From assembly GCA_008360975.2 (NCBI GenBank), contig CM039184.1, positions 40,141,297 through 40,205,296 on the forward strand: 64,000 nt of DNA, given 5' to 3'. Each line of letters begins with the position of its first letter. Within the stretch, counting starts at the first letter, position 1. The notes below the pieces were generated by a model. That model ran no database searches, was not told where the DNA came from, and saw only the letters and a list, made by a program, of their open reading frames with translations. The DNA is from Lichenostomus cassidix. Lineage: Eukaryota > Chordata > Aves > Passeriformes > Meliphagidae. Made by a program: the position numbers and the translations under genes. Shown one piece after another: positions 14,301-27,040 of the stretch.

Positions 14301-16871
14301 GACCTGCATGGCAGCCTTTATTACCCCATAAGACATTTACAACATATGTGTTGCATTCATGCACAGTGAAAAAGCATAATCAAATCTGTTACTTGTTAGG
14401 AAACATCAAACCTTTACCTCCTTGCCCATCTGACAGGATGGCTGCTGAGCTCACTACTCACACCTTAACCTTCAGCTGGGCTCATTTATTTCCCAGGGGA
14501 CACATTCAGAAAACTGACAGTTACAGCAACAGTAGCAGGTTAGCAGAGCTTGCTTGGGGGAGGGGAAATTCCAAACCAAGAAAAGCTTCTCAAAAAAGGT
14601 TAATAGCTTTCCAATCTTACATGCAGACTAAACAAGGACAAGCCTAATAAAATTAATTGCTTCACAATAGCAAGCTTTGTGTTTATATTCTGAAAATACT
14701 GTAAGCTATATCTGCTTAAAACAATATTGAATGGTCAGGTGGTTTGCAGTTTTAAAGCATGTTAGCATAATCAGCCTTAAATTAAAACAGATGGGAATGA
14801 CAGATATGTTAAGGTTATTAAAGACCTCTAAAGGATAGAGTTAAATAAGGTTACCTAATCCATCTTAGAAGGGTATTATGAATTGCATCACTTAAACAAG
14901 AATAGCATTCTTGTATCTATTTTTGATTTTACAAGACTAAATGAAATTACCAACACAATGTAATGAATGGCATGAACATAATATGTGCCTACTAGTCTCA
15001 GTTTTAGAGAGGAAAAAACAGGATGTCTCCTGATGTTGAAAGACTTTCATACAGATTTTTAACAGTAAAGATGATCATTCTCCTGATGTTGCAGTGCATA
15101 GTGAATGCTCACCGATGAGCACAATACATCAGCATACTAAAAGTCAGCATACGGTATCTATTTAGAGAGAATGAGAATTCTACCACTTAAACCCTCAAAT
15201 AATGTGGCACACACTTTTCAGATGTTCTTTTAAACAAAACCCAAAAATACCCAAGCCCTTTAAAGCTTGCCACACATTATTATTGTCACCTGTGCAAAGT
15301 GTGTAATACAAATTTAAGTTAACAATCTCATCTTCATGCATGCAACAGTTATTAACATGCTTTTTAAGGGCTTGTTCTTGCTACCATAGCTATGATAAAA
15401 ATGCCTGTGATACCTCATTGTTTGGAGTACACAAGTGGAGTAGGAACCTGGCCTCAAGCTTCCACTCCTGTACCAATGCCATGTTTTCTTTTTGTGAAAC
15501 ATTTTTCAGCTCAGTAAAGGATTTTCACCAAGCAGCCAAACTAGCTTACAGCCTTCTTGTTATATACAAATGAAGTGGTTAGGTAGGTTAAGAGCCTACT
15601 CACATCAGAGGGAGAAAAAGCTCAACTTATATGCACGAGGTAAATTCTTAGCACCAGGCCACCTTGTAAAGGAACTTTTATGCACTTTCTCTGGGGAAGA
15701 CAATGGCTGCTCAGAAACTCAACCAGGAAGTAGTGTGAGAAATGCTTTTTGTTCTGAGGAGAGGTGCCAGAACCACCTTCCAGGCAGAGAAAGGATTTAT
15801 GAATCCTGTTTGGGTTTTGGTATGAATAGGTGTTAATATGCTGAGACTTGTCAAAGTTACAATGTTATCTCAGTATGTACAAAAGCCGTATTATATCCTT
15901 TTTTAACTCGTCCTCCTCTATTTAGTATTCCCCAGACTAACAAATCCCAGTTCCCCAAGGTTAACTGAAGATTGAGTAACAGCTCTGACTCCCAGAATCA
16001 CTTTTCTGAGCTTAGATGCCTATACTGAAGTAAGTCACATTTTGCAACCAGCTTGGAAATTATTTTCAAGGATTTCCAACATCAAGGTGAAAGATACAAG
16101 GACAGTTTAATCCAGTTGGAGCACCTAACATCTGAATTCTCTCATTGTTAACTTTAAATTTGAAACTGAGACTGAGGCTTTTCAAAATCTTTCAATTTCT
16201 CTATTTTTTAAATGTAAATGACACAACACATATTTTTACTATACAATTTGCAAATAATGTTGACATCTTTACTAATTCTGCTGCACCGGAAAATGCAAAG
16301 TGACCAGGAATTAACTTGTCTACTTCATGGCCTTTGTAAGATTAAACAAAGCATTTTATTCAGCTACAAATTACATTCAACTATTTAAAGAAATCTAAAA
16401 CTGGAGTTTTCCTTGTGCATTTATGTATAACAGAGCTGCACTAGGTGAATCATCACCTGTTGAAATGTTTGGGTACATTTGCCCAACTGCACACATTCTG
16501 GACCACTCTAACCATCCATCAGGATTAAAAGTAATGGAGCAGTATAATTCACTAAGACTAAATTCAATCAGCACTCAAGGAAAGGGGGATTAGAATTAGC
16601 ATTCTAAGTCTGTGTTTGGTAGATCACTTATACACTTTCATTTCTATTCAGTAGAGAAAGTTGCAGTGGAGAATATGAAATGGAATATTTGCCAGTGATA
16701 AAACATGTAATTCCAAAGCAAGCATATTAAATGAAATTAAAATGCATAACTCAGATAACATCAGCATCTACAAAACCAGAAGAAAATTTAGACTCATTAG
16801 TTTCATTACAGAAAAACATCAAGACAAAAGAAGAGCTTTATCTATAAAAGCCCTCCAATAAACCTTAATAC
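8307..16871. other. Non-coding stretch, no gene seen
   Basis: AT-rich sequence with frequent stops in all frames. I found no splice-flanked open frame of coding quality. The only clear internal feature is the CA/TA microsatellite near 12.55 kb (separate entry). Open frames near 15.3-15.8 kb show no domain. Confidence 0.5.
12542..12636. repeat. CA/TA-rich microsatellite
   Basis: Imperfect alternating purine-pyrimidine tract made of ACATAC, ATAC, ACAC and TATA units. The apparent minus-strand open frame through it, rich in V, C and Y, comes from the dinucleotide periodicity. Confidence 0.9.
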
Positions 16872-16877
16872 AGAAAG

Positions 16878-17138
16878 TGTCGCTGTTGAGCCGCTAGCAG
16901 AGAAAAGACCCGAGTTCTCAGTGTAGCAAGAAAAAGAGAATTTATTATTTTGATTTCAATATGTATAGACTTTTCAGAGGTCGCCGAGATTGGTCAGCCA
17001 GAAACCTCCCCCTAGGCCTGATTGGCCAGGCCTGAACTGTCCAAATCTTGAGACACTGTTTTAAAAAACATCCAAACTTTATCTTTGTTTATAAAACACA
17101 ACGGAATGTTCTCACGAGAAAGACCTGTGCTAGCCACA
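16878..17138 (-). mobile_element. Solo LTR, ERVK-like (6-bp TSD)
   Basis: A 261-bp element with TG...CA ends, read on the minus strand as TGTGGCTAGCACAGG...CAGCGACA. It is flanked by a perfect 6-bp target-site duplication, AGAAAG, at 16872-16877 and 17139-17144. On the minus strand it holds a CCAAT box (GGCCAATCAGG), a weakened TATA region and an AATAAA signal (plus-strand TTTATT at 16941-16946). It belongs to the same family as the inner LTR at 41838-42099, at roughly 85-88 % identity by eye. A 6-bp duplication is typical of class II (ERVK-like) integrases. No internal retroviral sequence flanks it, so it is a solo LTR left by recombination. Confidence 0.9.
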
Positions 17139-17144
17139 AGAAAG

Positions 17145-20100
17145 AGCTTCTATCTTAATCTCAGTACACTTCTAGTTTTCATTATTTTAGTTAAAGGTGC
17201 TTTTCAAGCAGTTTTATATGTGGTAGAAATTTTGGCACAGGTATTTTTTAGGCATGACAGATATAGATCAGCTTGCAAATACCTTAAACTGACCTCTAAG
17301 TGGCTTCTGGCAAGTTATACCAGTCTTCCTCATGAGGTTCCCTTAAACAAGAACAGTGACTTTTCTTAGAAGTGCCTTGATAAAATGAATCTAAAGGGTT
17401 TCATGTAAGGTGACTTTATTTCTTTTTTTTTTAAGCAATGTTTTGGAGGACAGTATGAAGCAGTGACGATGAGGCTGTAATCATAATGGATCCTGGAAGC
17501 ACACAGGATACATGTCTCAAGTCACAAGGAAAGCATTACAGAAACAAAAAGCACGTGACATAATTAAGTTTGCTCACATTATTAAATTAAAAACATTAAA
17601 ATCATAGATCAGCTACTTCCCTTTGCCAAATAGGTCAAGTTAATAATGAGTGAGCAATAACCCCAGTCTTTGCATCACCTTTACAGTGGACTTTGCTTTA
17701 TGCTTTCATGAACTGGGAATTCTTCAAGATAGAAAGCAAGACTGTCAAGTGTCATATGATTCCAAAAGCTCTGACCGTTAAAAAACCCAATTGCTTCCAG
17801 TAAAAGCAAAACTTATCGTCAGTTAGCAGGTTACTGAGTTGAAACAAGCACTGATCAAATAAATGTTACAAATATGCAACAGAGTCAATATTCCAGTTTT
17901 GTGAGCTTTATCCTTTTTTTTCTTGAAAAATGTTACATGCTGTTTGAAGGGCACTTGAAAAGTATCAATTAGCATGTTAACAGGCTAAAGCCTACTGACA
18001 TGCTGCTGTTATCTGAGGCAGTAGTCCTACAGCAGACTCAATTCTGCATAGAACAAGCCCTGTTTGCAGAGCTGGGACACACCCAGAGCCAGGAGAAACA
18101 GAGGCAGTTGGACTTCAAGAAAGAAAAGACAGATTTATCTGCACCTCATTTGTAATGGAGAATTTCTTGCCTCCTTTCTTGGCTGTAGTCACCCCTTACA
18201 AGCTCATTCTCACTAACAAATTTGATCTCGTGTACCCTTAGGCTACCAAATGCTGAGTTGTGTAGTTCTTAAATGGCAAGCTCTGTGAAACAATTCTCAT
18301 TTATTTTCACAGCACCTACCATTCAAAAAGATGAATAGTTAGTGGAACTAGCACCCTGGTACTGAATACAGTGTTTCTGTGCATTATCCATGGGACCCAA
18401 GCTCAAAGTACACGATGTACTAGAAGCCAGATTTCAACACTGCTGGAATGCAAAGCCTTGACCAGAAGTCTGTGTTAGTGTCCTATGTGTCGAAATGAAG
18501 AATGTCAGAAAAAAAGAGCAGCTGCTTCAAAAAATGAATAAAAAGTACAGCTACGAGATTAAAGAAAAAACTAAGAGGTGCTCACATCCTCAGGGGATTG
18601 ACATTTTCTCCAGTCTCAGGGAGATTCATTAGCACATTCAAGTACAACATACCAGCCTATGTAAGGCTGCACTGTAGAAAGCAAAACTGACCAAGATCTT
18701 AATCTCCATTAGAAAAGCTTAAGAGCACAACATCCATTTATTTAATCTAATATGCCAGGGTACAAAGTCACAATAAGGAGAGCTTTCAGAGTCTACCCGG
18801 CAATTTGGAAGGCTTCTAGGGAATTATGACAGTGTTAAATATATTTGCATTTACATTGACAGTGGTACACACTATGTTGAATAACATTATTGTGCAAGCT
18901 TCCAGTTGTTCATTATATCACTGTACTTACTATTAGTCACAGCCAAGTACTGTAAGGCAGAAGGCAAACAGCTGTCTAGGACAGAAAAACACCAAAGTCT
19001 TCACTGCCTACTTCAAATTTGACAGAGCCTTGGAAGCACATGCACACTTGTTGTCTCTGAGACAAAAAGGAAAAAAGAGCATGGAACAAAAAGTTACACA
19101 GTAATAAAACTGTGTAAATAGTAAAACAGAAGCATCTTTACTTCTCAATTCACAACTCCTGTGGCAGAAGCACCAGACCTGACAGTTCCTCTCCTCCCAG
19201 CTTTGCTTATGTTCCATCAGTTTTCCCTTATGACTAAGAAGCTTTGGGTCAGTCTAGATAAAAATGCCCTGGACTTAACAAGGAAGGTAACAGCAGAGCG
19301 GACAACTACAGGAACAGCAGATAAGACTCCTTGTAGGACTTCTCCCCTGTTAAGAATACATTGACAGAAAATCAGTTGAGGTTTGTGGCCAGTTGTGTTG
19401 AAATACTATTTATACTACAGTAGACACTTGGCATTTCTTTCAACCCGAACTGTATTTCCTAACTTAAGAGAAGATGTATTTTTCCATGTCTTCTCTTCCC
19501 AGCAATGTCATCAATTGGAAGTTCCTAGGAGACAGGTGATATTCAAAAGGGATAAATGGAGGCAGCATATAAGATGTAATTATTTCAAGTATTTAGTTAT
19601 ATTATTAAACAGAAGTAGACCACCTGAGGCAACCAGGACTGCAAAGTGTGTTTTACCTTTACCTGTCAGCAGATACTATGGCAGACTCCAAGACTTCAGA
19701 GTAACTTTTTATCCTATCACATCTGTAAGAAATTATTTTACCTCTGCAGTTTTAAACCTTGTTGCCCCCAATCTTCACTGTGGATTGTTCCGAGAAAATT
19801 GTAACTCCGAGACTGTGCCCTCAGCCAGTGGAAAGAAGGCAGCTAACAATATTACAGCAGTTTCACTGTAATAGTAGTCTAGTGAAGAGTTAGAGAATCT
19901 TCAGTTAACCTACACACATGCAGAAATATCTGAAAATACCTATTCTGAGTGCCATTACAGAGGCTTTTCACTTATCAGTTGGTTTTTGAAAGGTCATTTT
20001 TACATTTCTTGTAATAAATGCAGTTGTAACTATCATTTATTTTGGCATCTAGTTGGTATTTGGTTGGCTTCATATTTTTACACATACATTACACTTCAAA

Positions 20101-22169
20101 ATCTTCACTGAACAGTTCAGTGTTTCCTCAAAAATGAAAATATTAAAGGTGTAAGACTCTCTGAAGAAGTTAAAGTTGTGTTCCTCTGCCAAAGTTGATA
20201 CAGTTTTCATGAAAAGCAAACTCCCCTCTAGCCTTGAGCCAATAAAACTGTGCAAATAACTCCAGCTCATATTCCACTCTGCAAGGATTCAGATGCTCCA
20301 TAATAAATGGGTTACACTCTAATTCCTGTGCCTTGCCCAGCTGCACGAGGCAGAGGGGTTACATTGAGATCGATTGTGTGGCTAACTTCCACCTTAATTT
20401 ATGAGCCAAGCAGAGTTTGCATTTTCACTAACTTGCCACCGCAAAAGCAGTTAGTGTTCTGCTAGTTTTCTGTCACTTGTCTCAAAAGCTCAGGAGCCAC
20501 AGGCACCAAAAAACACTCTACCAGCAATAATCAACTAGTTTTTAAAGCACACATCCCATAGAAAAGACAATAATTCATAGCAGCAAAATGAAACTCCATC
20601 TACAGATACTTTATCCAGGGTGAAGACTACTGTAGTTCTTACTCTGACTATTTTTTGACCTATTACAGTGATTTTGTCTATACTAAGTTTTTATTAGTTT
20701 GAAGTCTGGTCTCATTCTGTTCAACAGGGTTTTTGTATTTGAATTACTGTATTTTGGTAAGCATACAATTAATGTTATTTTAGTTGACTTTGCTTTCCTT
20801 AATCCAATATTATGAAAGCAATAAAAGGCTTGGAAGAAGACTAGGAGAGATACTGAAGCTGTTCTTCTCCTCAGTAGTAAGCATACAACATTTGTTTGTT
20901 TTTGTTGGTATTTTTAAAAAAAGGCATTTGACTATGTTCTCAACTCAACTCAAGGCTTCTAGCATTAATTTCATTCAGTACTGACAACTCACAGAAATAA
21001 TTTCTCAATGAGTGAATTAAATATATGAAAGTTAGGTGACAAACTACCAGGGCCAGCAAATAAAAAACTTAATATGGCATACATTTAAATTTCTTTCATA
21101 AAGCTTTTCTCCTTTTAAGACTCTATTCAATCTCATCAGCAATGCAATTAGAAAGGTGTGGTAAAAGGAAAAAAGGTAAAAATCACGCACCCACATAATT
21201 TGAAAAATCTTGAAGCAGAAGGAAACTGGGCAGAAACAAGGCTGCCTCATTCACACCACAGTTAGGAAGAACAGTATTTTTAATTATGCCCACAATTCAG
21301 CCCCAAGATCCAGAGCTTTTGTGGTTTCAAAACAAGATTTCATAACTATTGGTGCTCCGAAGTTCATGTGCTATTGGGTGGATATTACAGCAAATAGTTG
21401 GACTCATTTCCACAAGGAACAAATATTGCCAAGTTAAATGCTCTGCTTTATGGTAGACTATAACAGGTGTTTTATTTTAACACTATAGTAACACTCACTA
21501 AGTTCTCACTGAGAAGTACAGTTTCTTTAGGGTTTAAGGTGTTCAACTGTTCCTTAAAAATACCAAAAGCTCACTTCCCTCCTTTTGCAGAAAGTAAAGG
21601 ATACACTTAGATTATAGAAATTGTTGTGGCTCTTTATCTCAAATAATATCTGTATGCTATCTTTCTCCATATTTAAGTCTTTCACAGTCTTAGCAGCTCA
21701 TATCACTACTAGGTTAAAATTTTTAAAAATTGTGAAAGATGAGAAAATTATTGCTTTCTAACAGAAACCAATTCTTTACTTTTGGCACATTACTGTTAAA
21801 GAAACTGTCAAAAGCTTGACAAAAGTATATAAAACAAAGCAGTATTGGAACTTTTCTAGGAGTTAAGTTAAAATACTTTTCAAACCAAGCCTTTACTTGA
21901 TTGTTTTTTGTAGTTATTATCATATCTAGTAACAGTCATCAAGGAGCTACTTATTCCACTCTGGTTATCAGACCTGTATTAAAATTTTTAAGGGGGAAGT
22001 GTGAAACATTAAGAATTAATCATTAGCACCCCAAGAAGAGCCAAGAACAAACACTTGTATCACTTCTCGTGCTTTTTTAAATTTCAATTATTTTGCAACT
22101 GCACTCACAGATACAACAATTCTGTGTTGTTCACAATTGCGTTCACAATTGAAGTGAACTGTGGAGTTA
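17145..22169. other. Non-coding stretch, no gene seen
   Basis: AT-rich sequence. A long plus-strand open frame at 19383-19871 contains no ATG at all and shows no domain, so I do not call it a gene. A 12-bp tandem repeat (GTTCACAATTGC-like, two copies) sits near 22128-22151, just before the G-rich block. Confidence 0.5.
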
Positions 22170-23470
22170 GAGAAAAAAGAATATGGAGTAGAGAAAGAAG
22201 GCTTTGTGCAGGAGTGGTGGGTATGTCCAGTGGGGGTGGGCAGAATCCTCCTTAAGGATTGGCAGACGCTTGTGTGGATGTCACAGGTGGAAAGATTCTT
22301 TGGGGATATTCCTAAAGAGAGGGAATAGCTTTTGGGCAGGCCTGCACTCCTGTGAGAGGTGAGTGCCAGTGAGCAGTGCAACCTTGTCCAAGAGTGACAC
22401 AGGCTTGTGAGCAGCTTCCATCTGCTGTGGGACCAGTAGCAGTGTGGCTGCAGATGTGTTTGGAGGCTGAAGGTCTTTTCTGAAGCAGATTTGTAGGCTT
22501 GTGGAGAAAAGTACTCACTGGATGATGTCAGGAAAGGCTTCCACAGGAAAGGTGCAGAGCAGTATATGCCTTCCACACGAAGGGTGCACACCAGATGGTG
22601 TTTACCAGCAAAGTGCCTTCTGTAAGCCTTTGGGTTGGCTTGCAGTCTAGGGAAAAGAGTTCAGGAGCAGGTGGATGGCAGGGAATGGGTGAATGGATTT
22701 GTCCAGAAGGAGCAGATGCCTTTGAAGGTGGCAGGTGTGCTGTGGCAGCATGGATCCGTGGGCTAAGGAATTGAGGCAAGCTTGTGGTCTTGTGAGAAGT
22801 GAGCTGCTGGGGGAAGGACAGCCTTCTGTAAGACTTGCACATGTGCAGCTTCCATATGGTGTGAAGGTGGTGGGGGTGGCAGGAGAGTGCATTGCTGCTA
22901 TTCATGGGCTGAGCGCCTCGTGTTTTGGTGGGCTTGTCTTCCAAGAGAGGACCCGTTGTGTGGGGGGCCCTTACCCAGGAGCCGAGTGCCTCGTGTTTGC
23001 AGCAGTAGTCTCGTGGAAAGTGCTTGTTTGGAAAGCAGTAGTCACTGCTAAGCAAGACAGAAGCTCTCCAGAAAGGACTGGGGATGTGTTGGGATGAGGC
23101 TTGCCTAGGGGTGATGGGATGGTGAGGCAAGATATAATGGGAAAAGCTTGCTGTGGTGATCATGAGCAAAGTGAAGCCTGTTAGGGCAGGCTTGTAGCTG
23201 TGCAAAAAGGCAAATTCTGGGAGGTAAGGAGAAAGCTTTGTCCTGGAGTGACCACTGCTTTTGCACAACTCCCACGTGCTGTGTGGGCTTTGTAGGCAGC
23301 ACCAGTGTGATGAGTGCAGTGATTTATGTTTGAGGGAGTTTCATCTTGAAAAAAGGCCATTCCAGCAAGTGGAAATGGGTGGTGGGTGGACCCTTGCCTG
23401 TGAGTGGCAGATGCCTGCAACAATGACAAGCTGCAGGAGGGATGATTTAGACTTCTGTGCATGACTGTCT
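22170..23470. repeat. Degenerate G-rich tandem-repeat block
   Basis: A block richer in G and C than its AT-rich surroundings, with G and T concentrated on the plus strand. Diverged motif copies recur. GCTTCCACAGGAAAGGTGCA at 22537 and GCCTTCCACACGAAGGGTGC at 22568 lie 31 bp apart. A CAGCTTCCATCTGCTGTGGG-like motif recurs near 22413, 22848 and 23264. A GCCTCGTGTTTKG motif recurs near 22915 and 22988. GCAGATGCCT recurs near 22706 and 23402. Long open frames occur on both strands, the longest about 246 codons on the minus strand, but that frame begins at TTG and reads low-complexity P/S/H/L-rich. I infer a decayed minisatellite rather than a gene. Confidence 0.6.
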
Positions 23471-26400
23471 TAATTAACTGCCCACCTGCCTTTTCCACAT
23501 TTTAGGTTTATTTACAGGGAGAAGTAAAGCAAAAAATAACATTAGAAAATGTTAAAATTATGTGCTATCTCACCCTCTATGGACTTTTTCGGTGCTACTT
23601 TTCTTAGCTGCTTCATAAATGCTTAAACTGACCACCTTTCTCTGCAGTCTTCCACCCACTCAAGACCCTCTTTAGAACAAGTTCACAGAAAACTGCTACA
23701 GCTCAGCTCAGATTTCAGCTTCTACTCCAACTATTCTTTACTTACTCCCTGCTTTAGAGCACATGTCTTTAGGACTATTACACTTTAATTTGTAATTTTT
23801 CTTTCCCATCCTTCTCAACTTTATTATTGCCTAGCAGAGACACAAGCTACATAATACCCAGCCATCTCATATCCCTCTCAGCACCTACCTGTTTGCAGTC
23901 ACTTCAATTCAGCAGGGACTTTTGTTTGCTGTTGTCTTTATGCCACAATTCAGATGGAATCAGGAGGATAAAGCAGTGCAGTTAGGCTTTTGCAAGCTGA
24001 TTTTCTGAAGCTGCAAGTACCTGTGATGCCTGGAAGGCTCTACTGGTGTGCTGCAGTTGTCTATAGTCCCCAGGTTAGGAATCCCAGACGTCTTTATGTC
24101 TAATGCCGGTGGTCTTTTCAGAATTTGGACTGAGGTTAGTATGGGTTATAATTTAACTTGATTGGTATGAAACTACTTTCATTCCAAATACTGCTGGCTG
24201 TGCTGAGCACACAGTTATACTTGGGATATTCAGAGACAGAGCAAAGGTGACTGATAATGTCCAAATTTTTGTTTGCTGTAGAGGAAAGAGGTGGTGGACA
24301 AAAGCTGAAATGAAGAGAAGGAGGGAAATCTGACAAGTGAGTATGGTACTCTAACACCTAAATACTCTTTACTTGAGATGTAGGTTATAGGTTCATCCTT
24401 CTGAAAACCTACTAAGAGTAATAGTACTTGAGGAGTTATTATAAACTGTCTTCATGCTGAATGTTGCAATTCATAACTGTATGGATGTATTGGTTTTAAG
24501 AGATACAGTATGTGCTGTTTTAGCAGATAAAATATAATATTGCTTTACATTAAGCTATTTTTATGGCTGTTTAGAATTCTCTTAGGCCTAATTAAGGTGT
24601 TGGTGCTTGGCTGCAACAGCAGGTAGAGATGGGATGTCACCTGTTGCAGTCACTGATTTTTAAGTTTCAGTGTTCTTAACAGCACTGCTTTGAAGACTTC
24701 TCTCTATTATGCTGTTACTCAGCTATGCTGGGTTTGTAGATCTAGATTCTGAATTGCAAGTACTGACCCAGTTTGTTGAAATAGAGAACTGCCCTGTGAG
24801 GTGTTAAGCTTGATTCTTCCTGGTGTGGTGCACTCTGGACTGTTGTGATCTTGGCATGCACAGCTCCATTTTTGTTTCACCAAAACCAGGTTTATCTTTA
24901 AATGCCTGCAGGTAGTGCTTCTGGGAGCTGTAATTGCTATGGTAATCCTGCTTATATAGTAGGCTTGTGAGTACACCTACACTCACTTCTACTCAGGCAG
25001 CTTCAGTGGCTATAGACACAGTTGATGATACAGCAGTCAGTAGGAAGGGTTGCAATGGTTTTGTTTATGGTTTTTTTAAATTGGAACAGATTGCTTTCCT
25101 TATCCAGAGTTCTTTATCTGAAAAGGAGCTGAGTGAACAATCTGTTGCCTACATTATACCCTTAGGGGTTTCACTGGGGCAGGCAGAAAGCTGTGAGCTG
25201 CTTTGAGGTCTGCTCTTGCCTGTTAGGAAGAGAGCAGCCTGTGAATGACTCAGTTGCACCTATAGCAAAGGGAAGCTTATGAAGAGGAGATATTGCTGCC
25301 ATCAGCTGTCCTGTCCCCGTGAACAGTTCAGAGGGGAGGTAAAGGTGTAGTGCTTGAGATGCCCAGATGCCTTCCTATAGCTATCAGTGATTTGCAACAA
25401 ATACCTCCTCTCCCTGCCACAGCACAACAATATAGAGCTTTTACATCTTTCCTGGGGCTAGGATGAAGCATAAATTACAGAGGTCACCTTTTAAATATAT
25501 TTGAGGCAATTTAGAAATTCAGGTTATCTTTTAAGGGTGTGTTCCCCTCTCAAAGCAAAACATCTTCTTACTTTTGTTTTGCTACCATTTTTACTTTTCT
25601 TTTGGTAAGAAAGTAGGTTCTATGTTATCTTTCTCTGTTGCTATTTTGGTTTTGCTGATACCAGATAAGTTTAAAATAATAATAATAATTTCTGATTTGG
25701 GTAATGTAGACTTAGAGATTCTTTAGTTTGCAGTAATATAGCTTCAATAGAAAGCTGCATTTGGGCATCTTCTATTTTAACTGAAGAGTCTACTGTGTTG
25801 TGTCCTGCTTAATCTTTTACTAACAGTTGGATGAAAAGTATGATTGCCGTCAGCTTGACCTTTTCATACCACAAGTGGTGACTCTTCTAAAGAGCAATAA
25901 CCGATTGTATTACACTGTGACAAAGTTTTTGCTAGCCTGACCTTTTGGCGTGTACAGGATTTCAATAGAAACACTAAGTGAGGGACAAAATTTGGTGTTC
26001 ATAGTTATAGTTGTTTGTGCTTGATTAAAGATATTTACACTGCAATTAAAGAATATTTTTGTGTAAATTTCATAACAGAAAGATTCAGTGATGTGTTATA
26101 ATTACAGATAAAATTTCTAGAATGTATTTAGTTACATGTTTAGAATGTAATGGACATGCTGAGATCTCCAGATTACTTCTCTAACCTTTGCTAGTAACTG
26201 CAATCTAATGTGGACAGTAATAGCAGAGATAGTAAGAACACCCAAGGAGGAAAATGTGTGTAAAGCACACATCAATTTTACCTTTATGTTGTTGTTCCTT
26301 CTTTTTACCAGGATTCCCTTAGTTGTACATAGCCTTTGAAAGACTCTAAAATAGACATCATAATCTTTGATTAACAGTTGGAGTGCTGTGTTTTTCTGAG

Positions 26401-26947
26401 GTGTATCTAAAAATGGTGTTTGGCAACAAGGTTCAGAGGTTTTTAGACTAATAACATGAATGACTGGTGGCAACACAGTTGAAGACAGTTGACCTCCTCA
26501 CCATAAAGCTAAAGGTGACTGTGCTATGAGAGCTTCTCTGCATAAAACTTTTCTATTGATGATGGATTAATCTTAGATGGTGGCTTGAAAATGTCCCACG
26601 AAAGACTAAAAGGACACTTAGTTCTTTTTTGTGAGTAGTTACATTATAATTTTTCCATTTGTTCATCTTGATTCAATTTATCAGCTTTATTTTCTCTCTA
26701 TAGAAAACCTAATGGGACTTCCATATTTGACTGCTTCAATTCTATGAAGCGTGTCCTCATAACTCACAATATAATTTGAGAACAGTGTCCTAAATTATTG
26801 TCTAATTCACTGCTGGGCTTATTATCCTCAAAATATTTTTCAGAGTGATTGTTGGCACAGAGCAAAACAAGATTAAATGTTGTTCACAATGGGTTGCTTC
26901 AAAGTTGTTTTGATTTTTTCAGTGTGTTGTGTTTTGTTTTTAAAGCC
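23471..26947. other. Non-coding stretch, no gene seen
   Basis: Mostly AT-rich sequence after the G-rich block, with a short (AAT)n-like run near 25675-25690. I see no exon-like open frame with splice signals and no recognisable mobile element. Confidence 0.5.
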
Positions 26948-27040
26948 ACGTGTTGTGGTTTAATCCGTCACCAAGCCAGTGCAGGCACCTTCTCGCCTGA
27001 AAGGTGGAGCTGAACCACTCTGTCACCCACAGAATAAACT
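26948..27040 (+). mobile_element. Possible ERVL-type LTR fragment
   Basis: 'tgttgtggtttaatccgtca' followed by 'ccagtgcaggcacc' resembles the 5' end of common avian ERVL LTRs, which begin TGTYGTGGTTTRA. No 3' end or target-site duplication is visible. The match is short, so an older fragment or chance similarity is possible. Confidence 0.35.

Noticed and set aside
19383..19871. Longest plus-strand open frame in the left part (about 162 codons)
   Set aside because: It begins at TTG and has no ATG anywhere, no domain, no splice context and AT-rich background composition. A chance open frame is likely in this much sequence.
22528..23268. 246-codon minus-strand open frame
   Set aside because: It begins at TTG, reads low-complexity P/S/H/L and lies wholly inside the degenerate G-rich repeat block, which also has open frames on the other strand.
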